A stretch of DNA of 22,215 bases, from IMG/VR virus record IMGVR_UViG_3300008266_009996, positions 1 to 22,215 of that record; one strand, given 5' to 3'. Positions 1-6,146 of this stretch are shown piece after piece. This stretch comes from a virus. Made by a program: the position numbers and the translations under genes. The notes below the pieces were generated by a model. It worked only from the letters and a program-made list of their open reading frames with translations, was not told the origin of the DNA and did no database searches. Numbering within the stretch: the stretch's first letter is position 1; each line of letters opens with the position of its first letter.

Positions 1-138
1 ACTACAGATATTAGAGGTAGAGAACATTTTCACACCGACGAATATGAAAAACCAACAGAAAATTATTTAGATATTAATACAACTAATGTTGACCCACAAA
101 TATCACTAAACCAAATAATAGAACACATTTCAAAATGA
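1..138 (+). CDS. C-terminal fragment of an APS-kinase-like protein (partial)
   Basis: The window opens inside an open frame that ends at TGA 136-138 and encodes 45 residues. The tail contains YEKP followed by LDINTT and a closing amphipathic helix. This resembles the end of adenylylsulfate kinases (CysC), where a YE-x-P motif is followed by an IDT segment and a C-terminal helix. Such enzymes phosphorylate APS to PAPS, the sulfate donor. The P-loop and substrate site lie outside the window, so activity cannot be judged. The stop overlaps the next start codon in an ATGA arrangement, implying translational coupling with the nucleotidyltransferase. Another P-loop kinase of the same fold is possible. 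Confidence 0.55.
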   Translation, partial: TTDIRGREHFHTDEYEKPTENYLDINTTNVDPQISLNQIIEHISK

Positions 139-599
139 ATTGGGAAGTAAAAAATCACGGAGGAGAACCTACAACAAACGAAAGTAAAAAATATGCAATA
201 TTTGTTGGTAGATACCAACCATACCATTATGGACATATTGAGTTAATACAACAAAAATTAAATCAAGGAATTCCTGCTCTTATTATGGTTAGGGATATTG
301 AACCTGACGAAAAAAATCCATTTACCACTGAACAAACGGTAAAGATGATTGAGGAATATCATAACTCAAAAGGTGATGATGTTAAAGTTGTTATTATTCC
401 TGATATTGAATCTGTTAATTACGGTAGAGGTGTTGGGTATGAAATAAATGAATTCACACCACCAGATAATATTGGATTCATATCTGCAACAGGAATAAGA
501 AACTCAATTGCTAAAGGTGACGACAAATGGAAAGATATGGTGGACGAATCAATACAAGATTATATAATTAATTTTTTAACATATGCAAATACAAAGTAA
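135..599 (+). CDS. HxGH-type nucleotidyltransferase (NMN adenylyltransferase/cytidylyltransferase superfamily)
   Basis: This 154-residue protein has the two hallmark motifs of the HxGH nucleotidyltransferase fold. GRYQPYHYGH at residues 25-34 gives the nucleotide-binding HxGH (31-34). ISATGIR at 116-122 matches the C-terminal (S/T)xxxR ATP-binding motif. NPFTTEQ near residues 61-67 resembles the NPF-T-ER region of NadM/NadR-type NMN adenylyltransferases. Such enzymes transfer a nucleotidyl group from an NTP to a phosphorylated substrate with release of pyrophosphate. The substrate here is not known. NAD salvage is one option; its coupling to an APS-kinase-like gene and a DUF2061 gene makes a role in sulfate or sugar activation also possible. 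The start overlaps the upstream stop and the 3' end overlaps the next gene by 17 nt. Confidence 0.8.
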   Translation: MNWEVKNHGGEPTTNESKKYAIFVGRYQPYHYGHIELIQQKLNQGIPALIMVRDIEPDEKNPFTTEQTVKMIEEYHNSKGDDVKVVIIPDIESVNYGRGVGYEINEFTPPDNIGFISATGIRNSIAKGDDKWKDMVDESIQDYIINFLTYANTK

Positions 600-1023
600 A
601 ACTTATCAAATCAGATTTAACACAGATTCAAAAACTGATGATGAAAGATGGAGATTAATTGAAAACGGTAACGAGACATTAGTTTCAGACATCATTATTG
701 ATGGACACACTCAAACAACTAAAGATTGGTTACCGGAAATTAATGATTATAAATGGCATGTTAGTTGTGTTGGTTATTGTAGTATTGAGAATAATGTTGC
801 ATATATAAAAACCATAAAAGAAGAATCTGTATTAATTAGACATATTTTAAAAACAGTTAGTTATAGATTTTTAGGAACCTTAACTACAGTTGTTGTTGCA
901 TATTCGTTAGGGGCAACAATTGAGGTTTCGGCATTGCTTGGTGTTGGTGAACTTATTATGAAACCATTTATATATTTTGGTCACGAAAGATTGTGGTATA
1001 AATATATAAGAATTAAAAAATAA
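583..1023 (+). CDS. DUF2061 membrane protein with an N-terminal soluble domain
   Basis: The C-terminal part (about residues 82-143) matches DUF2061 (PF09834): a basic entry segment ending in LKTVSYRFLGTLTT, two hydrophobic segments (about 96-112 and 115-132) and the family signature GHERLWYK near 133-140. The first 80 residues form a separate soluble domain containing ERWRLIENG and YKWHVSC, which I believe recurs in phage and Bacteroidetes proteins linked to APS kinase. As I recall, DUF2061 genes often sit beside cysC/cysD/cysN in Bacteroidetes. The molecular function of the family is unknown. The gene starts inside the end of the nucleotidyltransferase gene (17 nt overlap), so the three genes probably form one unit. 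No Shine-Dalgarno precedes the ATG. Confidence 0.75.
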   Translation: MQIQSKTYQIRFNTDSKTDDERWRLIENGNETLVSDIIIDGHTQTTKDWLPEINDYKWHVSCVGYCSIENNVAYIKTIKEESVLIRHILKTVSYRFLGTLTTVVVAYSLGATIEVSALLGVGELIMKPFIYFGHERLWYKYIRIKK

Positions 1024-1031
1024 CTTTCTTT

Positions 1032-1054
1032 CATTGTATTTATAAGATACAATG
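1032..1054 (+). repeat. Perfect inverted repeat enclosing a start codon
   Basis: CATTGTAT (1032-1039) and ATACAATG (1047-1054) are exact reverse complements separated by 7 nt. The right arm ends with the ATG (1052-1054) of the following gene, and the TATTTATA motif lies in the left arm and loop. A transcript starting upstream could fold the start codon into an 8-bp stem. The stem is A/T-rich and only moderately stable. It could instead be a protein-binding palindrome. Confidence 0.5.
1037..1044 (+). promoter_or_regulatory. TATTTATA motif, candidate late promoter element
   Basis: TATTTATA lies 7 nt before the ATG at 1052. The same octamer or a one-base variant appears just upstream of most transcription-unit starts in this window, in gene orientation. 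If it works like a -10 element, the transcript here would be almost leaderless. Function is inferred from recurrence only. Confidence 0.4.
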
Positions 1055-1546
1055 GAGCAATCAATTACTATACAAAGTATTAATTATGACGGTGAACTTG
1101 CTAATATCTTATTTAAACCAGATATTAGCGAAACCGTATATAATTTAGGTGATCAGTTTTTACCTTTTGTGTTTAATTCAAACACAATTAACCCTAATTT
1201 AGAAGTATTTGGGACATATACTATATTAATTTTATTTAATAAATGCCCATATTTTTTAAATGTCCCAAGACTTACTCCTACACCGACACCTACAAATACG
1301 CCAACTAGAACACCAACACCTACACCAACACCTACGATTACACCTACACCTACGTTCGATCCTTGTAAGGTACCAACACCAACACCAACGGTTACTACAA
1401 CGCCTACGATTACACCTACAAATACACCAACTCCAAGTGTGACTTGTACAAATCCTTGTGGTTGTCCTGAACCAAGTAAAACACCAAAACCAAGTAAAAC
1501 ACCAAAACCGACACCTACTTGTACAAGTCCTTGTGGTTGCCCATAA
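1052..1546 (+). CDS. Mucin-like Pro-Thr repeat protein, probable virion surface or fibre component
   Basis: This 164-residue protein has a non-repetitive N-terminal domain (about residues 1-72, beta-rich with no signal peptide) and a low-complexity tail of Pro-Thr dipeptides (about 73-133). The end carries two copies of a Cys motif, CTNPCGCP and CTSPCGCP, separated by a Lys-rich SKTPKP repeat. Threonine and proline codons vary along the repeat (ACA, ACC, ACG, ACT; CCA, CCT, CCG). The amino-acid pattern, rather than a simple DNA microsatellite, therefore seems to be maintained. Pro-Thr tracts of this kind are typical extended stalks and are common O-glycosylation substrates. A glycosyltransferase cassette lies 2 kb downstream on the same strand. 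The next gene shares the PT stalk, so the two are probably partners or paralogous fibre proteins. The exact role is unknown. Confidence 0.7.
   Translation: MEQSITIQSINYDGELANILFKPDISETVYNLGDQFLPFVFNSNTINPNLEVFGTYTILILFNKCPYFLNVPRLTPTPTPTNTPTRTPTPTPTPTITPTPTFDPCKVPTPTPTVTTTPTITPTNTPTPSVTCTNPCGCPEPSKTPKPSKTPKPTPTCTSPCGCP
1262..1542 (+). repeat. Coding Pro-Thr repeat tract and duplicated Cys motif
   Basis: A degenerate ACA-CCA/ACA-CCT type hexanucleotide repeat encodes alternating Thr-Pro. It is followed by a duplicated block (about 1441-1467 and 1517-1542) encoding the CTxPCGCP motif, and by a doubled SKTPKP unit. It lies wholly inside the gene at 1052-1546. Confidence 0.8.
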
Positions 1547-1577
1547 ACAATTTAATTTTTGATTAAATGTTTTATTG

Positions 1578-1585
1578 TATTTATA
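1578..1585 (+). promoter_or_regulatory. TATTTATA motif, candidate late promoter element
   Basis: An exact TATTTATA lies 14 nt before the ATG at 1600, in the 53-nt gap after the PT-repeat gene. The spacing matches that at 7841, 12797 (- strand) and 15727. Assignment rests on recurrence. Confidence 0.45.
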
Positions 1586-1599
1586 TAATGTAATTTAAA

Positions 1600-3537
1600 A
1601 TGATACATCAAATTTCAATAACAGGAGTAACAGGAACTCCACCATATTCAATATCGGTATGTGATTCAACATACACATATTGTTATTTGGTTACAGGTTC
1701 AACAACAATACCACCAACATTTACTTTTGATGTTCCATCACCTTTAGATGGAGTTAATAATTTAATTGTAAAAATAACTGATTCTACAGGATGCGAATAC
1801 TTTGAACCTTATAGTTGTCCTCCTACACCGACACCAACACCTACTCTAACACCGACACCAACACCTACCCCAACCGATTTGTGTTATTGTTTAATGGCAG
1901 TTAATTCATCCATGATGGATGGTTCGTTTGATTATATAGATTGTGATGGATTATCACAATTAAATATTCATGTCCCAAGTGGAATAACATATTATACTTG
2001 TGGATCTAACCCGACAAACATAATTAATTTATCAATCGGAATAGGTGATTTATGTTCTTTATCCAGTTGTAATCCACCTTTACCTTCATTATCGGCAACA
2101 CCAACTCCTACTCCCACACCTTCGTCATTACCTTTTGCGTTTATTTCAGTTTGGTCGGCATCAACTACAATTGAACTTCCGTATTCACCAACTGGAACTT
2201 ATTCAGGAATAATAGATTGGGGTGATGGTAATACATCTGTTAACTCATATGCAAATAGAACTCATACATATTCGATAACAGGTGATTATACTGTAACAAT
2301 TACAGGTACAATTGAGGGTTGGGATTTTAATAATTATGCGACATCTTATAAAAACAATATAAAAGAAATATTAAGGTGGGGTCCACTAAAAGGAGAATCA
2401 GGTTCAAACAATGGCATGTTCTATGGTTGTCAAAATTTAATTATAACAGGTGTAACAGATACTATTAATTTAATTGGAATAACAAATTTGAGTAGTATGT
2501 TTTTTGGTTGTACTAGTTTAACTACCGTAAATAATATGGATAGTTGGGATGTATCATCTGTTAATAATATGTCGGGTATGTTTACATTGACATCTAATTT
2601 CAATCAACCAATAGGAAGTTGGGATGTTTCAAATGTTACAAATATGGCATCTATGTTCTCGTTATCCACAAACTTTAACCAAAACATCGGAAGTTGGGAT
2701 GTTTCAAACGTTACCAATATGTTGGCTATGTTTTTAGCCGCGGCAAATTTCAATCAACCAATAGGAGGATGGGATGTTTCAAATGTTATCAATATGTCAG
2801 CTATGTTCGCAGGTTCTCAAAATTTCAATCAACCAGTAGGAAGTTGGGATGTTTCAAATGTTACCAATATGTCGTCTATGTTTGGTAATGCAACAAACTT
2901 CAATCAGACAATTGGGGGTTGGGATGTGTCAAATGTTACCAATATGGGTAATATGTTTGGTAATGCAACAAACTTTAACCAAAACATCGGAAGTTGGGAT
3001 GTTTCAAATGTTACCGATATGAATGGTATGTTTTTATCGGCAATAAACTTTAACCAAAACATCGGAAGTTGGGATGTTTCAAATGTTACCGTTATGAATG
3101 GTATGTTTAATAATGCTACAAGTTTTAACAATGGAGGTTCTCCAAGTATAAATTTATGGAATGTTTCAGGTGTGACAAATATGTCATTTACTTTTTATAC
3201 CGCAACAAATTTCAATCAACCAATAGGAGGATGGGACGTATCTAATGTAACAAATATGGAAAATATGTTATCATTGGCAACAGTTTTTGATCAACCAATC
3301 GGAGGATGGGATGTTTCATCAGTAACTAATATGAGTTTTATGTTAAATGGTACGTCATTATCAACACCTAATTATGATTTACTACTCAATGGATGGGCAT
3401 CATTAGGAGGTTCATTACAACCCTCAGTTAATTTTAATGCCGGTACTTCTGTATATACGATTGCAACGGCTGGTGTGAGTAGAAATTATTTGACAGGAAC
3501 CAAGTTATGGAATATAACTGACGGGGGAGGAATTTAA
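1600..3537 (+). CDS. Tail-fibre/adhesin-like protein: PT stalks, PKD-like domain and DUF285 repeats
   Basis: This 645-residue protein is a mosaic surface protein. Residues 1-72 are beta-rich. A Pro-Thr stalk follows (about 73-93), then a Cys-containing domain (94-160) and a second short PT stalk (about 165-177). A PKD-like Ig domain comes next, with the signature IDWGDGNTS near 205-213 and HTYSITGDYTVTI. Residues 313 to about 590 hold roughly eleven 25-residue repeats of the type GSWDVSNVTNMxxMFxxAxNFNQPI. These match DUF285 (PF03382), the BspA-like repeat found in surface proteins of Bacteroidetes and Mycoplasma. No signal peptide is visible, which suits a virion protein rather than a secreted one. 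Adjacent glycan enzymes and the PT stalks suggest a fibre or adhesin that binds the host surface and may be glycosylated. Near-identical DNA repeats suggest recent expansion. The receptor-binding role is inferred. Confidence 0.8.
   Translation: MIHQISITGVTGTPPYSISVCDSTYTYCYLVTGSTTIPPTFTFDVPSPLDGVNNLIVKITDSTGCEYFEPYSCPPTPTPTPTLTPTPTPTPTDLCYCLMAVNSSMMDGSFDYIDCDGLSQLNIHVPSGITYYTCGSNPTNIINLSIGIGDLCSLSSCNPPLPSLSATPTPTPTPSSLPFAFISVWSASTTIELPYSPTGTYSGIIDWGDGNTSVNSYANRTHTYSITGDYTVTITGTIEGWDFNNYATSYKNNIKEILRWGPLKGESGSNNGMFYGCQNLIITGVTDTINLIGITNLSSMFFGCTSLTTVNNMDSWDVSSVNNMSGMFTLTSNFNQPIGSWDVSNVTNMASMFSLSTNFNQNIGSWDVSNVTNMLAMFLAAANFNQPIGGWDVSNVINMSAMFAGSQNFNQPVGSWDVSNVTNMSSMFGNATNFNQTIGGWDVSNVTNMGNMFGNATNFNQNIGSWDVSNVTDMNGMFLSAINFNQNIGSWDVSNVTVMNGMFNNATSFNNGGSPSINLWNVSGVTNMSFTFYTATNFNQPIGGWDVSNVTNMENMLSLATVFDQPIGGWDVSSVTNMSFMLNGTSLSTPNYDLLLNGWASLGGSLQPSVNFNAGTSVYTIATAGVSRNYLTGTKLWNITDGGGI
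2536..3354 (+). repeat. Tandem 75-bp coding repeats (DUF285 units)
   Basis: About eleven tandem units with an exact 75-bp period encode the 25-residue DUF285 repeat. Some blocks are almost identical at DNA level: the segment beginning AACTTTAACCAAAACATCGG occurs at 2671, 2971 and 3046, offsets that are multiples of 75. The eighth unit is lengthened by a few residues (near 3130-3150). Such repeats can expand or contract by recombination or slippage. Confidence 0.9.
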
Positions 3538-3556
3538 AAACATTTATTGAGTTTTA

Positions 3557-3585
3557 TTTTTATTTTTTTATTATTAAAATAAAAA
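3557..3585 (+). repeat. A/T-only inverted repeat between fibre gene and glycan cassette
   Basis: TTTTTATTTT (3557-3566) and AAAATAAAAA (3576-3585) are exact reverse complements around a 9-nt loop, directly upstream of the GT60-like start. With no G-C pair it would be a weak terminator or hairpin. It may simply reflect the A-rich leader typical of this genome. Confidence 0.35.
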
Positions 3586-4832
3586 TGAAAATTTTCATCC
3601 AAATCGCTTCTTATAGAGATCCCCAACTTATACCAACAATTAAAGATTGTATTGATAAATCAAAAAAACCTGAAAATTTAAGATTTGGTATTTGTAGACA
3701 ATTTCATCCTGAAGATGGTTTTGATAATTTAACAGAATATGAGAATGATGATAGATTCAGAATTTTAAATATTCCATATCAAGAATCAACAGGCGTGTGT
3801 TGGGCAAGAAACCAAGTACAACAATTATATAAAGGAGAAAAATACACTCTACAGTTAGATTCTCATATGAGATTTGAACAAGATTGGGATGATACTTTAA
3901 TTAAAATGATTAAAGGATTACAAAAGAATGGCTATAAAAAACCATTATTAACTGGTTATGTCTCATCATTTGATCCTGAAAATGATCCTCAAGGTAGGGT
4001 TACCGATCCGTGGAGAATGACATTTGATAGATTTACACCTGAAGGTGTTGTATTCTTTTTACCTGAAGTAATTCCTAATTGGAGGGAATTTAGTGAACCA
4101 ATACCTTCAAGATTTTACTCCGCACATTTTGCATTTACATTAGGGGAGTTTTCTAAAGAAGTTCAACATGATCCTGAATACTATTTTCACGGTGAAGAAA
4201 TTTCAATTGCAGTAAGAGCATACACTCATGGATATGATTTATTTCATCCACATAGAGTTGTTATTTGGCACGAATACACAAGGAAGGGTAGAACTAAACA
4301 ATGGGACGATGATAAAGAGTGGTATAAAAAAAACGAATCTTGTCATAAAAAGAATAGACAAATACTTGGTATTGATGGAGAATCTTATGAAGGGGATTTA
4401 GGTAAATATGGTTTTGGTACCGAAAGGACAATTAGAGATTATGAAAAATATTCAGGTATCCTATTTTCTAAAAGAGCAATACAACAATATACAATAGATA
4501 AAAATTATCCTCCTAATTCATACGATTATGAAACTGAAGAACAATGGTTAGATAGTTTTACAACAATATTCAAACATTGTATTGATATATCATTTGATGG
4601 AGTTCCTGAAAATGATTACGATTTTTGGGTTGTTGCATTTCATAATGAAAAAGATGAAACTTTATTTAGACAAGATGCCGACTCAAACGAAATAAATAGA
4701 ATGATGCAAGATCCTGACAGATACTGTAAAATATGGAGAGAATTCCACACAAAAGAAAAACCTAAGTATTGGGTTGTGTGGCCGTATAGTAAATCAAAAG
4801 GATGGTGTCCAAGATTAACAGGTAATTTATAA
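3585..4832 (+). CDS. GT60-type GlcNAc transferase (Skp1/mucin polypeptide GlcNAc-transferase family)
   Basis: This 415-residue protein matches the GlcNAc-transferase family PF11397 (CAZy GT60). It begins with FIQIASYRDPQL (residues 4-15), has RFGICRQF (33-40) and GVCWARNQVQQLY (70-82), then LQLDSHMRFEQDWD (89-102), whose DSH replaces the metal-binding DxD. HGEEISIAVRAYTHGYD (about 199-215) is the expected acceptor/catalytic region. Characterised relatives add GlcNAc to hydroxyproline of Skp1 in Dictyostelium and to Thr of mucins in Trypanosoma cruzi. A C-terminal extension (about 310-415, Trp/Asp-rich) is not recognised. The gene directly follows two Pro-Thr-rich proteins, so these are plausible acceptors. 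No membrane segment is seen; it would act in the infected cell's cytoplasm. The family call is firm, the acceptor is inference. Confidence 0.85.
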   Translation: MKIFIQIASYRDPQLIPTIKDCIDKSKKPENLRFGICRQFHPEDGFDNLTEYENDDRFRILNIPYQESTGVCWARNQVQQLYKGEKYTLQLDSHMRFEQDWDDTLIKMIKGLQKNGYKKPLLTGYVSSFDPENDPQGRVTDPWRMTFDRFTPEGVVFFLPEVIPNWREFSEPIPSRFYSAHFAFTLGEFSKEVQHDPEYYFHGEEISIAVRAYTHGYDLFHPHRVVIWHEYTRKGRTKQWDDDKEWYKKNESCHKKNRQILGIDGESYEGDLGKYGFGTERTIRDYEKYSGILFSKRAIQQYTIDKNYPPNSYDYETEEQWLDSFTTIFKHCIDISFDGVPENDYDFWVVAFHNEKDETLFRQDADSNEINRMMQDPDRYCKIWREFHTKEKPKYWVVWPYSKSKGWCPRLTGNL

Positions 4833-4837
4833 TTTAT

Positions 4838-5548
4838 ATGGTAACATTTAATGATGTAAAAATAGCTGATGTTGGGTATTATATAAATTTGGATAGTAGG
4901 GTTGACAGAAAAGATAACCTTGAGTCACAGTTTAATAAATTTAACATAAAGGGGGTTAATAGATTTTCGGCATTTTCAAGTTACCCAAGTAATCCCTCAA
5001 ATTGTAAAAAAAGTCATTATCAATTATTTGAATTGTTTTTACAATCAAATTACAATACTATGTTAGTATTAGAAGATGATTGTAAGTTTTTAGATTTTTT
5101 AAAGGATGAGTCAACCGAAATTTTTGATAAAATTTTAAATACTGATTGGGATTTATTTTGGTTAGGATGTAGAAATAGAAAACCACCAAAAAATTATATT
5201 AATAATTGTTATTTTACCTCATCAACTTCCGGAGCTCAATCTTACATTATAACAAAAAGATTTGTTGAGTATCTATTATCTACTTTCCCTATTGAACCTA
5301 ACGATAATTTAAGGAACACATCAATTGATGAACTACTGTGTTTATCAATATATGATATTGATGTGGTTAATAACCCAAATAAATATAATTTTTATAATTT
5401 AGATCAACCTTTAGATAATCTACAAACTAAATTTAAATCATTGTGTTATGAAAAGGCACTTACAACACAATATCTTTCATATAGTGATTTATGGGGTACT
5501 ACTACCGATTTAGAATATTATATGATATCATCACACCCAAAACAATAA
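4838..5548 (+). CDS. Glycosyltransferase family 25-like protein
   Basis: This 236-residue protein has the GT25 (PF01755, lipooligosaccharide biosynthesis) pattern. YYINLDSRVDRKD lies at residues 14-26, CKKSHYQLFE at 56-65 and the metal-binding MLVLEDDCKF at 75-84. Later STSGAQSYIITKRF fits the family's GT-A fold. Members transfer a hexose (often galactose or glucose) from a nucleotide sugar to a glycan or, in the eukaryotic collagen branch, to hydroxylysine. The gene begins 5 nt after the GT60-like gene and is followed 4 nt later by a methyltransferase, so the cassette is almost certainly co-transcribed. It may extend a GlcNAc added by the upstream enzyme. Donor and acceptor cannot be read from sequence. 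Confidence 0.85.
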   Translation: MVTFNDVKIADVGYYINLDSRVDRKDNLESQFNKFNIKGVNRFSAFSSYPSNPSNCKKSHYQLFELFLQSNYNTMLVLEDDCKFLDFLKDESTEIFDKILNTDWDLFWLGCRNRKPPKNYINNCYFTSSTSGAQSYIITKRFVEYLLSTFPIEPNDNLRNTSIDELLCLSIYDIDVVNNPNKYNFYNLDQPLDNLQTKFKSLCYEKALTTQYLSYSDLWGTTTDLEYYMISSHPKQ

Positions 5549-5552
5549 TAAT

Positions 5553-6146
5553 ATGAACGGACACTTTATTTACAAAAATTTAATTATTAGTCAACATCCA
5601 AATGTTGGGGAAAAGTTTAAAACACTTATTGACGAATACAAACCATCAAGAGTTTTAGAAATAGGAACTGCGGATGGCGGATTAACATTATTAATAAGAG
5701 ATTTATTAGATAGTGTGGGATTAACTAATACAATAGTACGAACTTATGATGTTAATGAACAAAAAAATTTAAAGTTAAAAGAAAGAAATATTGAGATAAT
5801 CACAAAAGATGTTTTTAATTATCCATATTCAGATTTAGAATATCCTGATGAAATCAGAGACTTTATACAAAGTAATGGTAAAACTTTAGTTCTTTGCGAT
5901 GGAGGGAGTAAAAAAAATGAATTTAGATTATTATCTCAATTTTTAAAATATGGTGATATTATTATGGCTCACGATTATGCACCAAATGAAAATTATTTTA
6001 ATGAAAATATAAAAGATAAAATATGGAATTGGTTAGAAATACAAGATTTTGATATTAATGAAAGTTGTTTAACTTATAATCTTAAACCATATATGGAAGA
6101 TGAATTTCGTTCTGTTGTATGGGTATGTAAAATAAAAGAACAATGA
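5553..6146 (+). CDS. SAM-dependent class I methyltransferase (CmcI/rhamnosyl O-methyltransferase-like)
   Basis: This 197-residue protein shows a Rossmann methyltransferase core. Motif I VLEIGTADGG lies at residues 34-43, an acidic residue after strand 2 at D66 (TYDV), and VLCDGG at 113-118 followed by a predicted helix and DIIMAHDYA (135-143). The DGGxxKxxE and AHDY pattern resembles the CmcI/rhamnosyl O-methyltransferase group (PF04989), which methylates sugar hydroxyls with metal assistance. Sitting between glycosyltransferases, it probably caps or modifies a glycan; this is context inference. Its TGA stop overlaps the next ATG (ATGA), indicating coupling to the HtrL-GT fusion. Confidence 0.75.
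   Translation: MNGHFIYKNLIISQHPNVGEKFKTLIDEYKPSRVLEIGTADGGLTLLIRDLLDSVGLTNTIVRTYDVNEQKNLKLKERNIEIITKDVFNYPYSDLEYPDEIRDFIQSNGKTLVLCDGGSKKNEFRLLSQFLKYGDIIMAHDYAPNENYFNENIKDKIWNWLEIQDFDINESCLTYNLKPYMEDEFRSVVWVCKIKEQ

Noticed and set aside
1260-1442. Open +2 frame rich in His, Leu and Gln inside the PT-repeat gene
   Set aside because: It is the frame-shifted reading of the Thr-Pro repeat and has no independent start signal.
2904-3131. Open frame on the minus strand across the repeat region
   Set aside because: It is an antisense shadow of the DUF285 repeats; the repetitive codons keep the reverse frame open.
2536-3354. Regular 75-bp repeats that could suggest a CRISPR-like array
   Set aside because: The repeats are contiguous, in frame, encode the DUF285 unit and have no unique spacers.
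3557-3585. Terminator between the fibre gene and the GT60-like gene
   Set aside because: The stem has no G-C pair and its second arm runs into the next start codon, so it is listed only as a weak inverted repeat.
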